The position numbers and the translations under genes were made by a program. Positions 1-10,265 of a stretch of DNA of 64,000 nt are shown here, piece by piece; position 1 is the stretch's first letter; every line of letters begins with the position of its first letter. Source of the stretch: Huiozyma naganishii CBS 8797 (lineage: Eukaryota; Ascomycota; Saccharomycetes; Saccharomycetales; Saccharomycetaceae); NCBI RefSeq assembly GCF_000348985.1, contig NC_035930.1, positions 62,001 through 126,000 of the forward strand, read 5' to 3'. Below the pieces are notes generated by a model. The model was not told the DNA's origin. It ran no database searches and was given only the letters and a program-made list of their open reading frames with translations.

Positions 1-369
1 CTTCTTTGTGGTGACATCCAAGAAAACAAATACGACTTTGACATGCTGCGCTCGGTTACCAAATACGTCAATGGCTATGCAGACGACTCACCTGTTGTGC
101 AATGGTTTTGGGATATTTTATTCCAATGGGATCCAAAAATGCAAAGTAAATTTCTGCAATTCGTCACAGGTTCTGACCGGATACCTGCAACTGGCATAAC
201 GACTCTTCCTTTCAAAATCAGCAGGCTGAAGGGACCGACCGACTCTATGCTTCCGATCGCGCATACCTGTTTTAATGAGGTATCGCTTGGTAACTTTACA
301 AATAGGGATGTATTAGGACAGAAATTATTCCTAGCAGTAACCGAGTCTCAAGGTTTTGAGTTCCGTTAA
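1..369 (+). CDS. HUL4: HECT-type ubiquitin ligase, C-terminal end only (Hul4)
   Basis: Only the last 122 codons are in the window; the reading frame is open at base 1 and stops at 367-369. The fragment is the C-lobe of a HECT E3 ubiquitin ligase. It contains the typical LPIAHTCFN motif, whose cysteine (codon 268-270) is the residue that forms the thioester with ubiquitin before transfer to substrate, and it ends in a short GFEFR tail with the aromatic residue HECT ligases need near the C terminus. In S. cerevisiae HUL4 (YJR036C) lies next to RAD26 (YJR035W); here the two genes converge with about 165 bp between stops, which supports Hul4 over other HECT proteins such as Rsp5 or Tom1. Hul4 is a non-essential ligase linked to nuclear protein quality control. 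The N-terminal part lies outside the window. Confidence 0.85.
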   Translation, partial: LLCGDIQENKYDFDMLRSVTKYVNGYADDSPVVQWFWDILFQWDPKMQSKFLQFVTGSDRIPATGITTLPFKISRLKGPTDSMLPIAHTCFNEVSLGNFTNRDVLGQKLFLAVTESQGFEFR

Positions 370-533
370 TTGAAAGCATTGCATCCAAATTTAACGAAAG
401 CTGGAAAACTATTGAAAAGTGTCGATGTTTAAAAGTTTTGATCGTTAAATGAGCTTATTAAGAAGGGAGATATAATTACGAATACATATTCATTTTTTTA
501 TGATAATAATAACAAATATTAATGATGCAATGT

Positions 534-3500
534 TCAATTTCTGAATTCCTCATCAAGGTACCAACCTTTCCTTTCCTTATCAAAACTGGAGATAGTCTTT
601 AACAAGGCTCGTACTTTAACGACGCTATCTTTCTCTCGTAAATCAATACCAAGCTGCTCTATAATATTCTTCGAAGATGCAAAATAAGCAGGACAGCTGT
701 TTAGATAATTCTCGATCTTTTCTAGTATTTTTTCATTGCTGTCAATGACAGAAGAAGATTTTGTGTCCGTGTTATCAATGTTCGCCCCTTCTTTTTTCGC
801 AGCTCTAATGTTATTCAAAATTTCTTTTGACCCCAAAGATTTTTTGGTTACTTTTCCTCTCTTTTTAATTTTGCCAGCTTGCCCAAATTTTCCTGTCCAT
901 GTTGGTGTCCCGATGTCAAATTTCTTGGTGGAATTTCTGGACTTTCTGAGAGCAGCCACAGCTTCCTCAGCAAGTCGTTGAGCTTCCTTAGTAACTAGTT
1001 TCGAAGAGCTCATATGGGAGTGGACCACTTGATCATGGGTTGAAATCCCCTCTATGTTGTTGGATCCACCAAGTAAACCGTCAATTAGTCTCTCGTCTTC
1101 ATTTTTGGCCTTTTCCTTCTGTTCCTTTCCGTTGTAAAAACTTTCCAATTTGGAAACACCAGCAATTTCAACCACTTTATCAAGGTCGTCACTTTGTGCC
1201 GAGGCAGAATTCTTCAACTTCATCGTAAGCTTTTCCACTTCCTGGGACATCTCCTCAGAGGCCAATCCATCATCCCCACCCAGGGTGAACAAATCTTGCA
1301 ATTCGTTCATTTTGAAGAATCTTTTTTGTCTGGGATCGTTCAAGATCTTATTTGTTAAAAACTGTTTGAAGATTTGCCTATGGTAGATTTTCTCCTCAAT
1401 GGTCCCAGAAACCATTAATCTGTAGATTGATACCTCTCTTTTCTGACCAATTCTCCAAGCCCTTTCCCTAGCCTGTAAGTCGGTGGACGGATTCCAATCG
1501 GGATCAAATATTATTATCCGGTTAGCGCCTGTGAGGTTGATACCAAGACCCCCAACTCTTGTTGTCAACAAAAATAAATCAAATGGCCCCTTGTTAAATT
1601 GATCCACTAAGTTTTGCCTTTTTGATATATTGGTTGTACCATCCATCCTCAGATACCTGATGTCTGAGAATTCGGGGTCGTTAACCGATACAAACCGTTC
1701 CAAAATGTCCAGCATCTGTCTTGATTGTGTAAAGAGTAACGTTTTATGTCCTTGTTTTTTCCAAAGTAAAATCAATTGTTTCACCACTTGCATTTTCCCG
1801 GACCGTTTCGGGTTCCCGTAGTCTCGCGTATTCTGCTTCTCATTTTTCTCAAGCAGATCCGGATGGTTACATATTTTTCTCAAAATGTCAATACCATACA
1901 AGACATGTCTTTTCCCACCTCTTATTTGGTCTAATTCGGAAGAGTTTAGGAACTCCATATATTTATTTTTCTGGTATTGTGTCAGTTTGCAGAACAGTAC
2001 CATTTCCTTTTTCTCCGGTAGATCCTTCGCGACGTCAGACTTAACACGTCTCAGCAAGTATGGAGATATCAAGTCTCTCAACGCCACTGCGCATTTATAA
2101 CCCGTTTGGACCTGAACATTACTAGCATTGGCATATCCGCCCATATTTATCGGTAGGACAAATTGCTGCTGAAAGACTGGTAAGGTTCCCAGCTTCCCCG
2201 GGAAAATGAAGTCAAACAGTGACCATAACTCGTTCAAATTGTTTTGTATTGGGGTACCAGATAGGATGATTCTATTGGGTGTTTTGAGTTTCTTACAGGT
2301 CAACGATATATCTGAATCCGGGTTTCTTATTTTATGACCCTCATCCAGCACAGCATATGCCCATTTCACTTTCAAGAGCTTATCGGAATGAATTCTCAAG
2401 CCCACGTAGGTTGTGATCACTACGTGACCATCGTTAACAATTTTCTCAATAAGGGAGTCTATGGCAGTTCCTGACTCGATAGACGTTTTCAGTTTTGATG
2501 GGTTTTGTAAGTCAGAATAGCTTATGTCATCTGGGTTGGAGTTCATAATGATCTCTTCCAATTGCTCTTCGTTTAATGTCCTTCTATTCTGAGTCATGCC
2601 TGACCCCATAGAGTGTAATATGACAGCTCTGAAGGGTGGCCACCAAATATGGAATTCATTACACCATTGCTTCATGACAGTGGCGGGGCAGACGATGAGG
2701 ATAGGGCCATTGAGCAGACCAGAATGGTGCAGTGAAGCTAAAAATGCAATAACTTGTATGGTTTTCCCTAGACCCATTTCGTCTCCTACAATACCGCCAC
2801 AATTTTGTTGATATAGTTCGTATAGCCATTGAACGCACGTCTTTTGGTAATTAAATAAGAGTGAATGAATCTCACCTGGAACTTTGAATGTATCGTTTAA
2901 TCGTGCTGTCGGTATATCTGGATGAGGTTTCCTCCACTCGGGTAAATCTGGCCACTTATCATATTTTCTATCTACAGACCTCTTCTTTATCCACTTTCGT
3001 AATCTCTTTTGATAGTAAATTTCATCCCCATCGTCCTTCGCTTCGCCCGTGTTTGCGAGTATCAGATCTAATTCAGCGGATGAATTCCCACTATCTATGT
3101 AGTCTTTTTCGTTGCCAGTGTCATCTTCCGATATAGTGGCGGTTCCGTCGTCTACATACTCCTGGTCGCTTGGTTGCCCCTTCGATGAAGATTCCTCAGA
3201 TGCGATGTTCTCGACCAACTGTTCATTAGCCATTGCAAAAGCCTGATCATTACCACTCAACTCTTGTTTTATTAAAGTGGGTGTTGTTTCACCGTATTTA
3301 TCGTCATCTACACCATCGATAGTGAATCCTGCCGCAGAGCCGAATGCTGTGACTTTCCCTATCCGAACCAGGTATTCTGTTTCTGACTCGCCCGGTTTCC
3401 TCCCATCTCCAGTAAATGATATTGTATTGTTATCTTCAACAACCGTGTTTTCATCCAATGCCTCAAGTCTTCTCTGAACATCTCTCATGTCTATTTTTGC

Positions 3501-3791
3501 GTCCCTCATGTCCCCGTTCTCAAGCTCAGAGATCTGTTCTTTCAGGCGAGCTTTGACAGATATTCTTGTAGCATTATGCAGTTTCCTCTCCAAATACTGT
3601 TTTCTTTGCTGAAGTTTCTCAAGGAGATTATTTGACCTTTCTAGTCGTTGCAGCTCTTGCTCCCGTAATTTCTTATTAGTCAGGTCATCGACGTTTTTCC
3701 CTATCCTTTGCTCCAAGGATTGCTGCGAAAGAACGTTGACTAGCCCTAATTCATCCAGAACGTTCTGGTCGCTTTCACCATCCCTGCTCAT
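534..3791 (-). CDS. RAD26: Rad26, CSB-type SNF2 ATPase of transcription-coupled repair
   Basis: Predicted 1085 residues, which I recall as the S. cerevisiae length. Rad26 is the yeast counterpart of Cockayne syndrome B: a DNA translocase that acts on stalled RNA polymerase II and promotes transcription-coupled nucleotide excision repair. Visible features are an N-terminal coiled/charged region (residues about 1-120), an acidic linker, then the two RecA lobes. Walker A is GDEMGLGKT with K343, and the DEGH box is at 483-486. Lobe 2 carries RMDGTT, TTRVGGLG and the arginine-finger motif QARERAWRIGQ. The C terminus ends in EFRN like the S. cerevisiae protein. I chose the ATG at 3791 (MSRDGES) because the frame further upstream has no ATG and family similarity begins here. 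Convergent with HUL4; PET191 follows in the same direction 288 bp upstream. Confidence 0.95.
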   Translation of the reverse strand: MSRDGESDQNVLDELGLVNVLSQQSLEQRIGKNVDDLTNKKLREQELQRLERSNNLLEKLQQRKQYLERKLHNATRISVKARLKEQISELENGDMRDAKIDMRDVQRRLEALDENTVVEDNNTISFTGDGRKPGESETEYLVRIGKVTAFGSAAGFTIDGVDDDKYGETTPTLIKQELSGNDQAFAMANEQLVENIASEESSSKGQPSDQEYVDDGTATISEDDTGNEKDYIDSGNSSAELDLILANTGEAKDDGDEIYYQKRLRKWIKKRSVDRKYDKWPDLPEWRKPHPDIPTARLNDTFKVPGEIHSLLFNYQKTCVQWLYELYQQNCGGIVGDEMGLGKTIQVIAFLASLHHSGLLNGPILIVCPATVMKQWCNEFHIWWPPFRAVILHSMGSGMTQNRRTLNEEQLEEIIMNSNPDDISYSDLQNPSKLKTSIESGTAIDSLIEKIVNDGHVVITTYVGLRIHSDKLLKVKWAYAVLDEGHKIRNPDSDISLTCKKLKTPNRIILSGTPIQNNLNELWSLFDFIFPGKLGTLPVFQQQFVLPINMGGYANASNVQVQTGYKCAVALRDLISPYLLRRVKSDVAKDLPEKKEMVLFCKLTQYQKNKYMEFLNSSELDQIRGGKRHVLYGIDILRKICNHPDLLEKNEKQNTRDYGNPKRSGKMQVVKQLILLWKKQGHKTLLFTQSRQMLDILERFVSVNDPEFSDIRYLRMDGTTNISKRQNLVDQFNKGPFDLFLLTTRVGGLGINLTGANRIIIFDPDWNPSTDLQARERAWRIGQKREVSIYRLMVSGTIEEKIYHRQIFKQFLTNKILNDPRQKRFFKMNELQDLFTLGGDDGLASEEMSQEVEKLTMKLKNSASAQSDDLDKVVEIAGVSKLESFYNGKEQKEKAKNEDERLIDGLLGGSNNIEGISTHDQVVHSHMSSSKLVTKEAQRLAEEAVAALRKSRNSTKKFDIGTPTWTGKFGQAGKIKKRGKVTKKSLGSKEILNNIRAAKKEGANIDNTDTKSSSVIDSNEKILEKIENYLNSCPAYFASSKNIIEQLGIDLREKDSVVKVRALLKTISSFDKERKGWYLDEEFRN

Positions 3792-4079
3792 AATGTTTGC
3801 TGTGGACTTTGCTCTTCGTCCTCCACCTAGGGCATCACCTGTGTATGGCACTTTCTCTTCAAGGTTTTGCAGTTTTATATTATTAAAAATATACTAGTAT
3901 ATGACGGTATGATACATTGTTGAACAGGGCAGTTTGGGGAAGGTCCCGTTGCTCTAACTATATACAGGGATACATACAGGCTGGCTATTTTGTATCCATA
4001 CGCCATACTTTGGCGATGAGAGATAAGCTCATAAACCCTCCATTTGAAATTTTGATCTGTAATATAAACGTATATAAAC

Positions 4080-4406
4080 TCACTCCTTCTTCTCACTATC
4101 GAGCACTTGTAGTTTCCTCATCTCCTCTCTTGCATCAAACTTCCCACTGCACAGATTGTCGTATTGTTGGTCATATTTCCCAGTGGACAGTGGAGCATTT
4201 CCTCTCATTCGTTTGGACATGTCAAATATGCCACTCTTGCAATCCAAAAAGGCCTTCATTTGTGCCAGGCATAGCTCGGGTAGGTCTTTATTAAGTTCAG
4301 GGTTATCAATGCATTCCTGTGGCTTGTGCCTCTGTATCATCACACAAGGCGACCGTTGCAAGCAAATTGCCACGGCCTTCTTTTGATCTTTGCAGCTAGC
4401 AACCAT
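4080..4406 (-). CDS. PET191: Pet191, twin CX9C cytochrome c oxidase assembly factor
   Basis: A 108-residue protein, the same size as S. cerevisiae Pet191. It is a small soluble protein of the mitochondrial intermembrane space, imported by the Mia40 disulfide relay and needed for assembly of cytochrome c oxidase. The sequence shows two CX9C pairs (C5/C15 and C44/C54) plus extra cysteines at about 20 and 30, and the conserved stretches ELNKDLPELC and NAPLSTGKYDQQY. The frame is open for 13 more codons upstream but without an ATG; the ATG at 4406 (MVASCKDQ) matches the family start. Its position between RAD26 and RAV1 copies YJR035W-YJR034W-YJR033C. Divergent from RAV1, sharing a 357-bp promoter region. 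Confidence 0.95.
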   Translation of the reverse strand: MVASCKDQKKAVAICLQRSPCVMIQRHKPQECIDNPELNKDLPELCLAQMKAFLDCKSGIFDMSKRMRGNAPLSTGKYDQQYDNLCSGKFDAREEMRKLQVLDSEKKE

Positions 4407-4763
4407 AACAATATTAGCAATTTCTGTCCTGCTTAGGCACGGCACGCCTTGTCAATACAGAGAATCAGTCCTGGGGCTCTTGTAACTATCAGTTTTACTG
4501 CGCTACCTCTTGTCTAAGGGGAAACCCTCTGGAAGTCCGTCGTTTTTGCACTAAAAACAGGCGTTGAAATATATTGCACTTTAAACGTGCATAACATGAA
4601 CAGCCCTAGGGAAGGTTCCGGCTTGGGAGAACGTTGTAAGGAGCATTGTTTTACGTGCAGGCTTTGGTGTTTGGGCTCGAAACAACCATTGCTTTTATTT
4701 TAGGAGGACCAAATTTTTTGTCCGTCTATACAAGGTGTTCTTTTCATTCCTTTTGGTTGTTCA
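4407..4763. promoter_or_regulatory. Divergent PET191/RAV1 promoter region
   Basis: 357 bp separate the two divergent start codons. A stress-response-type AGGGG core occurs near 4516-4520 (ctaaggggaaa). I see no clear TATA box, no recognisable RNA gene and no repeat. Confidence 0.4.
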
Positions 4764-7700
4764 ATGTCCTTGAACTTCTTACCGGGGAGACCTAATGATA
4801 CGCAGCAGGCCACATGTCAAAGCTACTGGCAGAAACATACAATATTTGCGTACTGTTCCGGTAATAACCTGATTCTGCTATCAAACGAGTTTACCAGGTT
4901 ACAGACGATATATCTAGAGACAGATTGCACGGCCGTCGACATAAATCCAAGAAATGGGTTCATTGCCATCGCAGTTGCCGACCGGGTGTACATATACAAG
5001 CCGATCCACCAGATCATGAAGAATCCCAAATGGGCACGGTGTTGCTCCCTGTTTCATGATCCATCGCAGATTAACTGCTTGAGGTGGGGGAGGGATAATG
5101 AACTCGCAGTTGGGTCAGACTACTTATCCTTTTGGAAGATCAAAGATGAATTCGGCGAGTACGTCCCGATTTTGCTGTGGAATAAACGGCAAGCTAAACC
5201 TGTCTTCTACGTAACGGTCTCTCAAAACTCACAACTGGTGGCTAGTTTCGGCAAATACGATCACACGGTGAAACTCTGGGAAAGAATATCGATTAGCGGT
5301 GAGCAAGTGATATTCAAATTGACTCTATTGTCGCATTCAAAGCCTGTTACATCGGTAAGATGGAAAAGAAGAGAGATTGGTAAGCAGGAGAAGAGTACAG
5401 TACTCCTCTCGGAAACTCTGTACACCCTCAGTGAAGATAAACTACTAAGGATATGGCTCGTATACGAAACAGAACACACACAAACCACTATTCAAAAATG
5501 GGGGGACATTCAACTTACCTCAAGACAAAAGTACTGCATTATATTGGATAATTGGATTGTCTCAAATGCGCTCGCAGCAGTCAGAGATCAGCAGCAACAT
5601 GAGAGACTGGCGAATTTATTGGAAAGTGACCCTGATATCGTTATGCTAGGAGATGATAAAGGCGTTTTTGAAATTATCGCCTTAGATAGTTTGTCTGCTT
5701 GTCCACCACGACCTATGGTTAAGAAACAACTTACAACAAGAGATTTGAGCCATCCCATTTTTGTCAGTAATCCAAAGTTCATATATTTTTCTGAGCTGCA
5801 ACCATATGAGGACGATTCGATGTCAGTTTCTCTTGCCATCCATGATATGTTGGGTGTCATCAGACATTCATTGATTAATGTTCCGAACTTCCTGGACCAA
5901 ACACTAAGTGGCGACTCCTCAGCCGATAGTAGTATAATCTTTCACTTGGAACATACATTTACCGGTCACAACAAATCCATCCAAAAGTTAGAGAGGTCCA
6001 GCGATGGGGAAGCGTTACTGACGATATCGAGGTTTTCAGAGAATTGTGTGTGGATTCCACAGGAATTAGATACTGCTTCTGGTGCACTACTAATACTGAA
6101 GAATATAATAAAAACTGAGGTACCAATCAAACTGTCTGTTATTCATGAAAAGGGCAATCTTGTTATCTGTCTTCTGGAAAATCACAAACTACAAGCCTGG
6201 GAATGTCCACCAAACCCAATGTCAAATGGGAAGAGGTCAATTTTGAGGGGTGAGTTAGATGTAAGTGTGGGTGATGATACAAATGTTTATCCGTTGTTGA
6301 TGTTGAATACCCCAGAAGAAAAACACAGTCATGAGCGGCATTTCGCTGCTATTGTGCACTCGGATGGCAGTATTCGTGCTTTTGAGGTGTCATTGGCGAG
6401 GGGTATATTTGAAATAGGGTCAGATGATTTGAAGTTAATTCACAGTGTTCAAGGTGATGAAATCCATAAACTTTCTGTTATCGACCCGGTTCATACGTCA
6501 TACGTGAGCAATAGACCACTGATTTCTGTTATCACCAAAAAAGGGTTTGTCACGACATTCCGGGCAACAGTGGATTATGACGAGAAACGGGTTCATTGGA
6601 ATATACTATCGGAACTAAACAGTGGCATCGAAAATGCAAGTTATGTCAAAGGGTCCTCAACAAAGAAGATGTGTATTGTGAGTTCAGGAAGCAAAACAGT
6701 GACTCTTTGGGATCTCAACAGAAGTGTATTGGAGTATGAAGAAACTTTTGAGGACAATATTGAAGATATTGACTGGACAAGCACTGAATTAGGCCAAAGT
6801 ATTGTTTCTGTCGGCTTCACGGGCTACGCCTTGCTATACACTCAACTTCGATATGACTACACAAATACTACTCCAAGCTACTTACCTATAGAGAAAATTG
6901 ACATTACGTCTCATACAGCGCATAACATTGGTGATTCCATTTGGATGAAGAACGGTATATTTGTTGTTGCATCAGGCAACCAATTATATGTTAAAGATAA
7001 GTCGCTAAACTTGAAAGATCCTTTTACTGCCAGATCAATTGGTTCGAGAATGATTCTATCAAACGACATTCTCCATTTGAATAGTGTTTTGAATGGTCCC
7101 CTGCCTGTGTACCATCCTCAATTTCTGGTCCAAGCTATATACGCAAAGAAATTGGAATTGGTCAAAGAACTTCTTTTGCGGTTGTTTCTCGAATTACGAA
7201 AGATAGACCTCGAGTCGAAAGATGTCATTAAAGAACTACCTTCTGATTTAAATATCGATTTATCAAAGTTTTCCATCTATCGTGACAAGAATTATCCGAT
7301 ACAAAAGTTTCCAGATCCATATCCAATATTTGATAACCTTGTTGCCAAAACTCTAGTAGAACAATTGACCAAAATCACATTACCTTATGTGACACGGCAC
7401 CAACAGATCACTCTGATAACTATTGTGGAGGCTATGGAGGAAATTATGAAAAATGAGAAAATAGTGGATCATAACGGTATCCGATTCCTTCTAGGAGTTA
7501 AGTTATTTCTTTCTCATAAGAATGTACAAGAAAATCTTCAGCCAAGAGATGTTTCTTGGGCGTTGCACTCGGATAACAAAGACCTTCTATTGTCCATTTT
7601 TGACTCTAATATAACTACATGGGACAAAGCACGGGAGTATAAAATTGCATACTGGGTAAAAGAGGAGCAATTGCTAAGAAAGTTCGAGGAGATTGCCAAG

Positions 7701-9002
7701 TTTGAATTTTCCCGTAATGACACGAAGGACCCAGCCAGATGTTCGGTTTTTTATATGGCACTCAAGAAAAAGCAAGTTCTACTGAGCCTCTGGAAGATAA
7801 GCATAGGGCACCCAGAACAACAGAAGATGGTCAAATTTTTGAGTAACGATTTTAGCCAGCCGAGATGGAGAACAGCAGCTCTAAAAAATGCATTTGCATT
7901 AATGAGTAAGCATCGCTATATTGATGCGGCCTGTTTTTTCCTGCTCGCTGGTTCATTGAAAGATTGTGTCAATGTACTCTGTAAGCAAGTGAAGGACATG
8001 GATTTGGCCATTGCCACATGCAGGGTATACGAAGGGGACAATGGTCCCGTCTTAGGGGACTTGCTAACAAAGCAACTTCTTCCGACTGCAATTTTGAAAG
8101 GAGATAAGTGGACCACCAGTTTTGTCTACTGGAAGTTAAAGAAACAAAATGTTGCGATTAAGGCTTTAGTTACAGCGCCAATTGATCTGGAAAATAATAC
8201 TGATATTGTTTCAAGGGAAAACTTGATTAATAAATCTTTCCTTACTGAGGACCCCGCTTTGTTGTATTTGTACAGACATCTGAGAACAAGGAATGTAAAT
8301 TATCTTACAGGTTCGCTAGAGATTGGTGCACAGATTGAATACCGTCTAATATTAAGGGATGTAGACATCTTAAGAAGGATGGGATGCGATTATCTGGCAG
8401 TGGCCTTGGTTCGGAACTGGAAGTTTATTGTTGATCAAGAACGCCACAAAGAGTTACCAAAAAGTCCAAAGAACCCTGAAATATCTGGGATTCCTAACAT
8501 GATGGCAGAACCAACTTCAAGTGCACGGGTTCGTCCAAGTTTGTTTGATATGTTTGACAGCAATAAGGGGAGTGGTAGTGACAGTACCATCGATGTTGCA
8601 AATCTAACGAAATCAGTCCAATCAAATCCTCCAAATCTGCTGGCAACCTTTACAAGCTCCCCCAAACCTGAGACACCAGAAATTTTATTTGACAGTTTTA
8701 ACTCAACCCCTAAGGAAAGTAAGGGAAGCACATCAAATACAGCCAGTCACACCAGCAGCAGCCGAAACCTATTGGACGACTTTTTATACTCAGCTCCTAG
8801 TACCTCCCACAGCTCAATCAAAAAGGTTATCAAGGAAGAAACTTCTAAAATAGTAAACAACAGTCATGAAAGTTCCTCTCCTGAGGAAACAAAGGAGAAC
8901 AATCAAAAGTTGGAAGACAGAGGTGAGGCTCAGACAGAAGAACCTAAACCTGCCCCAAAGGCAGTATCGAAGCCAAGAAATCTTCTTGACGATTTCATGT
9001 GA
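4764..9002 (+). CDS. RAV1: Rav1, WD-repeat subunit of the RAVE V-ATPase assembly complex
   Basis: Predicted 1412 residues (S. cerevisiae Rav1 about 1357). Rav1 is the large rabconnectin-like scaffold of RAVE (Rav1-Rav2-Skp1), which reassembles V1 onto Vo of the vacuolar H+-ATPase after glucose return. The N-terminal ~700 residues show WD-type repeats (for example HTVKLWE, KLLRIWL, KTVTLWDLNR) forming the double propeller. The middle is the helical Rav1p_C region with the conserved WALHSDN and HRYIDAACFFLLAGSL segments. The last ~150 residues are Ser/Thr-rich and low complexity, with repeated L-[LF]-D-x-F motifs, ending in RNLLDDFM. The start is the first ATG of the frame, and MSLNFLPGRPN fits family N termini. 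It converges with CPR7 with only 72 bp between stops, as in YJR033C-YJR032W. Confidence 0.95.
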   Translation: MSLNFLPGRPNDTQQATCQSYWQKHTIFAYCSGNNLILLSNEFTRLQTIYLETDCTAVDINPRNGFIAIAVADRVYIYKPIHQIMKNPKWARCCSLFHDPSQINCLRWGRDNELAVGSDYLSFWKIKDEFGEYVPILLWNKRQAKPVFYVTVSQNSQLVASFGKYDHTVKLWERISISGEQVIFKLTLLSHSKPVTSVRWKRREIGKQEKSTVLLSETLYTLSEDKLLRIWLVYETEHTQTTIQKWGDIQLTSRQKYCIILDNWIVSNALAAVRDQQQHERLANLLESDPDIVMLGDDKGVFEIIALDSLSACPPRPMVKKQLTTRDLSHPIFVSNPKFIYFSELQPYEDDSMSVSLAIHDMLGVIRHSLINVPNFLDQTLSGDSSADSSIIFHLEHTFTGHNKSIQKLERSSDGEALLTISRFSENCVWIPQELDTASGALLILKNIIKTEVPIKLSVIHEKGNLVICLLENHKLQAWECPPNPMSNGKRSILRGELDVSVGDDTNVYPLLMLNTPEEKHSHERHFAAIVHSDGSIRAFEVSLARGIFEIGSDDLKLIHSVQGDEIHKLSVIDPVHTSYVSNRPLISVITKKGFVTTFRATVDYDEKRVHWNILSELNSGIENASYVKGSSTKKMCIVSSGSKTVTLWDLNRSVLEYEETFEDNIEDIDWTSTELGQSIVSVGFTGYALLYTQLRYDYTNTTPSYLPIEKIDITSHTAHNIGDSIWMKNGIFVVASGNQLYVKDKSLNLKDPFTARSIGSRMILSNDILHLNSVLNGPLPVYHPQFLVQAIYAKKLELVKELLLRLFLELRKIDLESKDVIKELPSDLNIDLSKFSIYRDKNYPIQKFPDPYPIFDNLVAKTLVEQLTKITLPYVTRHQQITLITIVEAMEEIMKNEKIVDHNGIRFLLGVKLFLSHKNVQENLQPRDVSWALHSDNKDLLLSIFDSNITTWDKAREYKIAYWVKEEQLLRKFEEIAKFEFSRNDTKDPARCSVFYMALKKKQVLLSLWKISIGHPEQQKMVKFLSNDFSQPRWRTAALKNAFALMSKHRYIDAACFFLLAGSLKDCVNVLCKQVKDMDLAIATCRVYEGDNGPVLGDLLTKQLLPTAILKGDKWTTSFVYWKLKKQNVAIKALVTAPIDLENNTDIVSRENLINKSFLTEDPALLYLYRHLRTRNVNYLTGSLEIGAQIEYRLILRDVDILRRMGCDYLAVALVRNWKFIVDQERHKELPKSPKNPEISGIPNMMAEPTSSARVRPSLFDMFDSNKGSGSDSTIDVANLTKSVQSNPPNLLATFTSSPKPETPEILFDSFNSTPKESKGSTSNTASHTSSSRNLLDDFLYSAPSTSHSSIKKVIKEETSKIVNNSHESSSPEETKENNQKLEDRGEAQTEEPKPAPKAVSKPRNLLDDFM

Positions 9003-9074
9003 TATGTAATGTTGTACCAACGAAAATATATAAATCTTAGAGGGCTGATGTACAACTGAGATGCATTTTACGGA

Positions 9075-10265
9075 CTATTTGAAAAATTTAGCCAGATTTT
9101 TCTTTGTTTTCTCTTTCTTCTGTGTCAATAAGGTTTCTGTGTATTCAATTTTGGTCTTAACGGCACCATCATCAGGGTTTTTTGCCTCGCTCGATTGAAA
9201 GTCCTTCAAAGCGTCGTCAAGCAGACCCAATTTCAAATTACAGTTACCTCTTCTCAGATAGGCTTTAGCTTCGTCACCACTAGAAACGTTATCGCATTCT
9301 AGAAGGTATTTTGTGTATGTGATGGAGTCAGAATAACGCTGTAAGTAGAAAAGCATTAAGCAAATGTTCAAATAAAGTTTCTTTTTCAGCTCGATAAGTT
9401 TAACGTTATTCTCTTTGTCGATGTCGTATTCTGGGACAAACTCGTTGACGTAGGCCAAGGCTTTTTTGTATTTGAAGTAAGCATTCATAAAATCTTTCTT
9501 CTTGTACAACAACGTACCAGCTTCTTTTATCGTTTCTACAGCCTCTACAGCTTTACCAAAATCTTCAGAATCAAAATGTTGGTCATCCGTGGGATATTCT
9601 TCATAATAGTCTCCACCTATAGGGTCATTCGATGCATTATATAAGGGTACGCCCATAGAGTCATTCCACTCACCGCAATCGCTGATTTTAACGCATTCTG
9701 TAGGGAACCCATCTGAGTCACAAGAAACCCTTTCCATTGTACGTACAACTGATTTTCCATGAATAACCCGTCCGAAAATTGAATGTTTTCCGTTCAAATG
9801 AGGAGAAGGGAATGTAACGATGAAGAATTGCGAACTGTTCGAGTTGGGAGATCCGGTATTAGCCATAGCTAACACAAATGGTTCTTCAAAAGTACCCAGG
9901 TTCTCGTCATCAAAATTTCCGTAGCATGCAAGTTCTTTGGATGCGTCTTGAAATTCATTTTCAGTAGCATAGATGGAGCATCCGCCTTTTCCAATACTAT
10001 CAGATTTGACATATGTCTCATCGGAGCCATATATAACGTCCCCAGCCTGAACCATGAAGTTTTTTATCAATCTATGAAAAGCATTACCCTTGTACGATAA
10101 TGATCCATCCTTAGGAAACCCCGAGACAGTTTTGTCCCCTACGCACAAACGATAGAAATTTTGCACCGTCTTTGGAGCCTTGTCAGCGAATAGTTCAAAA
10201 ACTACCCTACCAATACTCTCATCAGATATAGAAATATCAAAGTATGTAAATTTGGTAGCACACAT
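9075..10265 (-). CDS. CPR7: Cpr7, cyclophilin-40-type peptidyl-prolyl isomerase and Hsp90 co-chaperone
   Basis: Predicted 396 residues (S. cerevisiae 393). A cyclophilin domain fills residues about 5-190, with the catalytic FHR(x5)FMxQ segment and SQFFI. The tryptophan that binds cyclosporin in cyclophilin A is replaced by histidine (PHLNGKH), as in Cyp40-type proteins. A linker leads to a three-repeat TPR domain (about 215-375) containing AGTLLYKKKDF and AKAYLRRGNCNLK, the Hsp90 C-terminus clamp. The ATG at 10265 (MCATKFTYFDISI) was chosen because upstream codons lack an ATG and it aligns with the family. Cpr7 acts in the cytosol with Hsp90 on kinase and receptor clients. Synteny agrees with YJR032W. 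Confidence 0.93.
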   Translation of the reverse strand: MCATKFTYFDISISDESIGRVVFELFADKAPKTVQNFYRLCVGDKTVSGFPKDGSLSYKGNAFHRLIKNFMVQAGDVIYGSDETYVKSDSIGKGGCSIYATENEFQDASKELACYGNFDDENLGTFEEPFVLAMANTGSPNSNSSQFFIVTFPSPHLNGKHSIFGRVIHGKSVVRTMERVSCDSDGFPTECVKISDCGEWNDSMGVPLYNASNDPIGGDYYEEYPTDDQHFDSEDFGKAVEAVETIKEAGTLLYKKKDFMNAYFKYKKALAYVNEFVPEYDIDKENNVKLIELKKKLYLNICLMLFYLQRYSDSITYTKYLLECDNVSSGDEAKAYLRRGNCNLKLGLLDDALKDFQSSEAKNPDDGAVKTKIEYTETLLTQKKEKTKKNLAKFFK

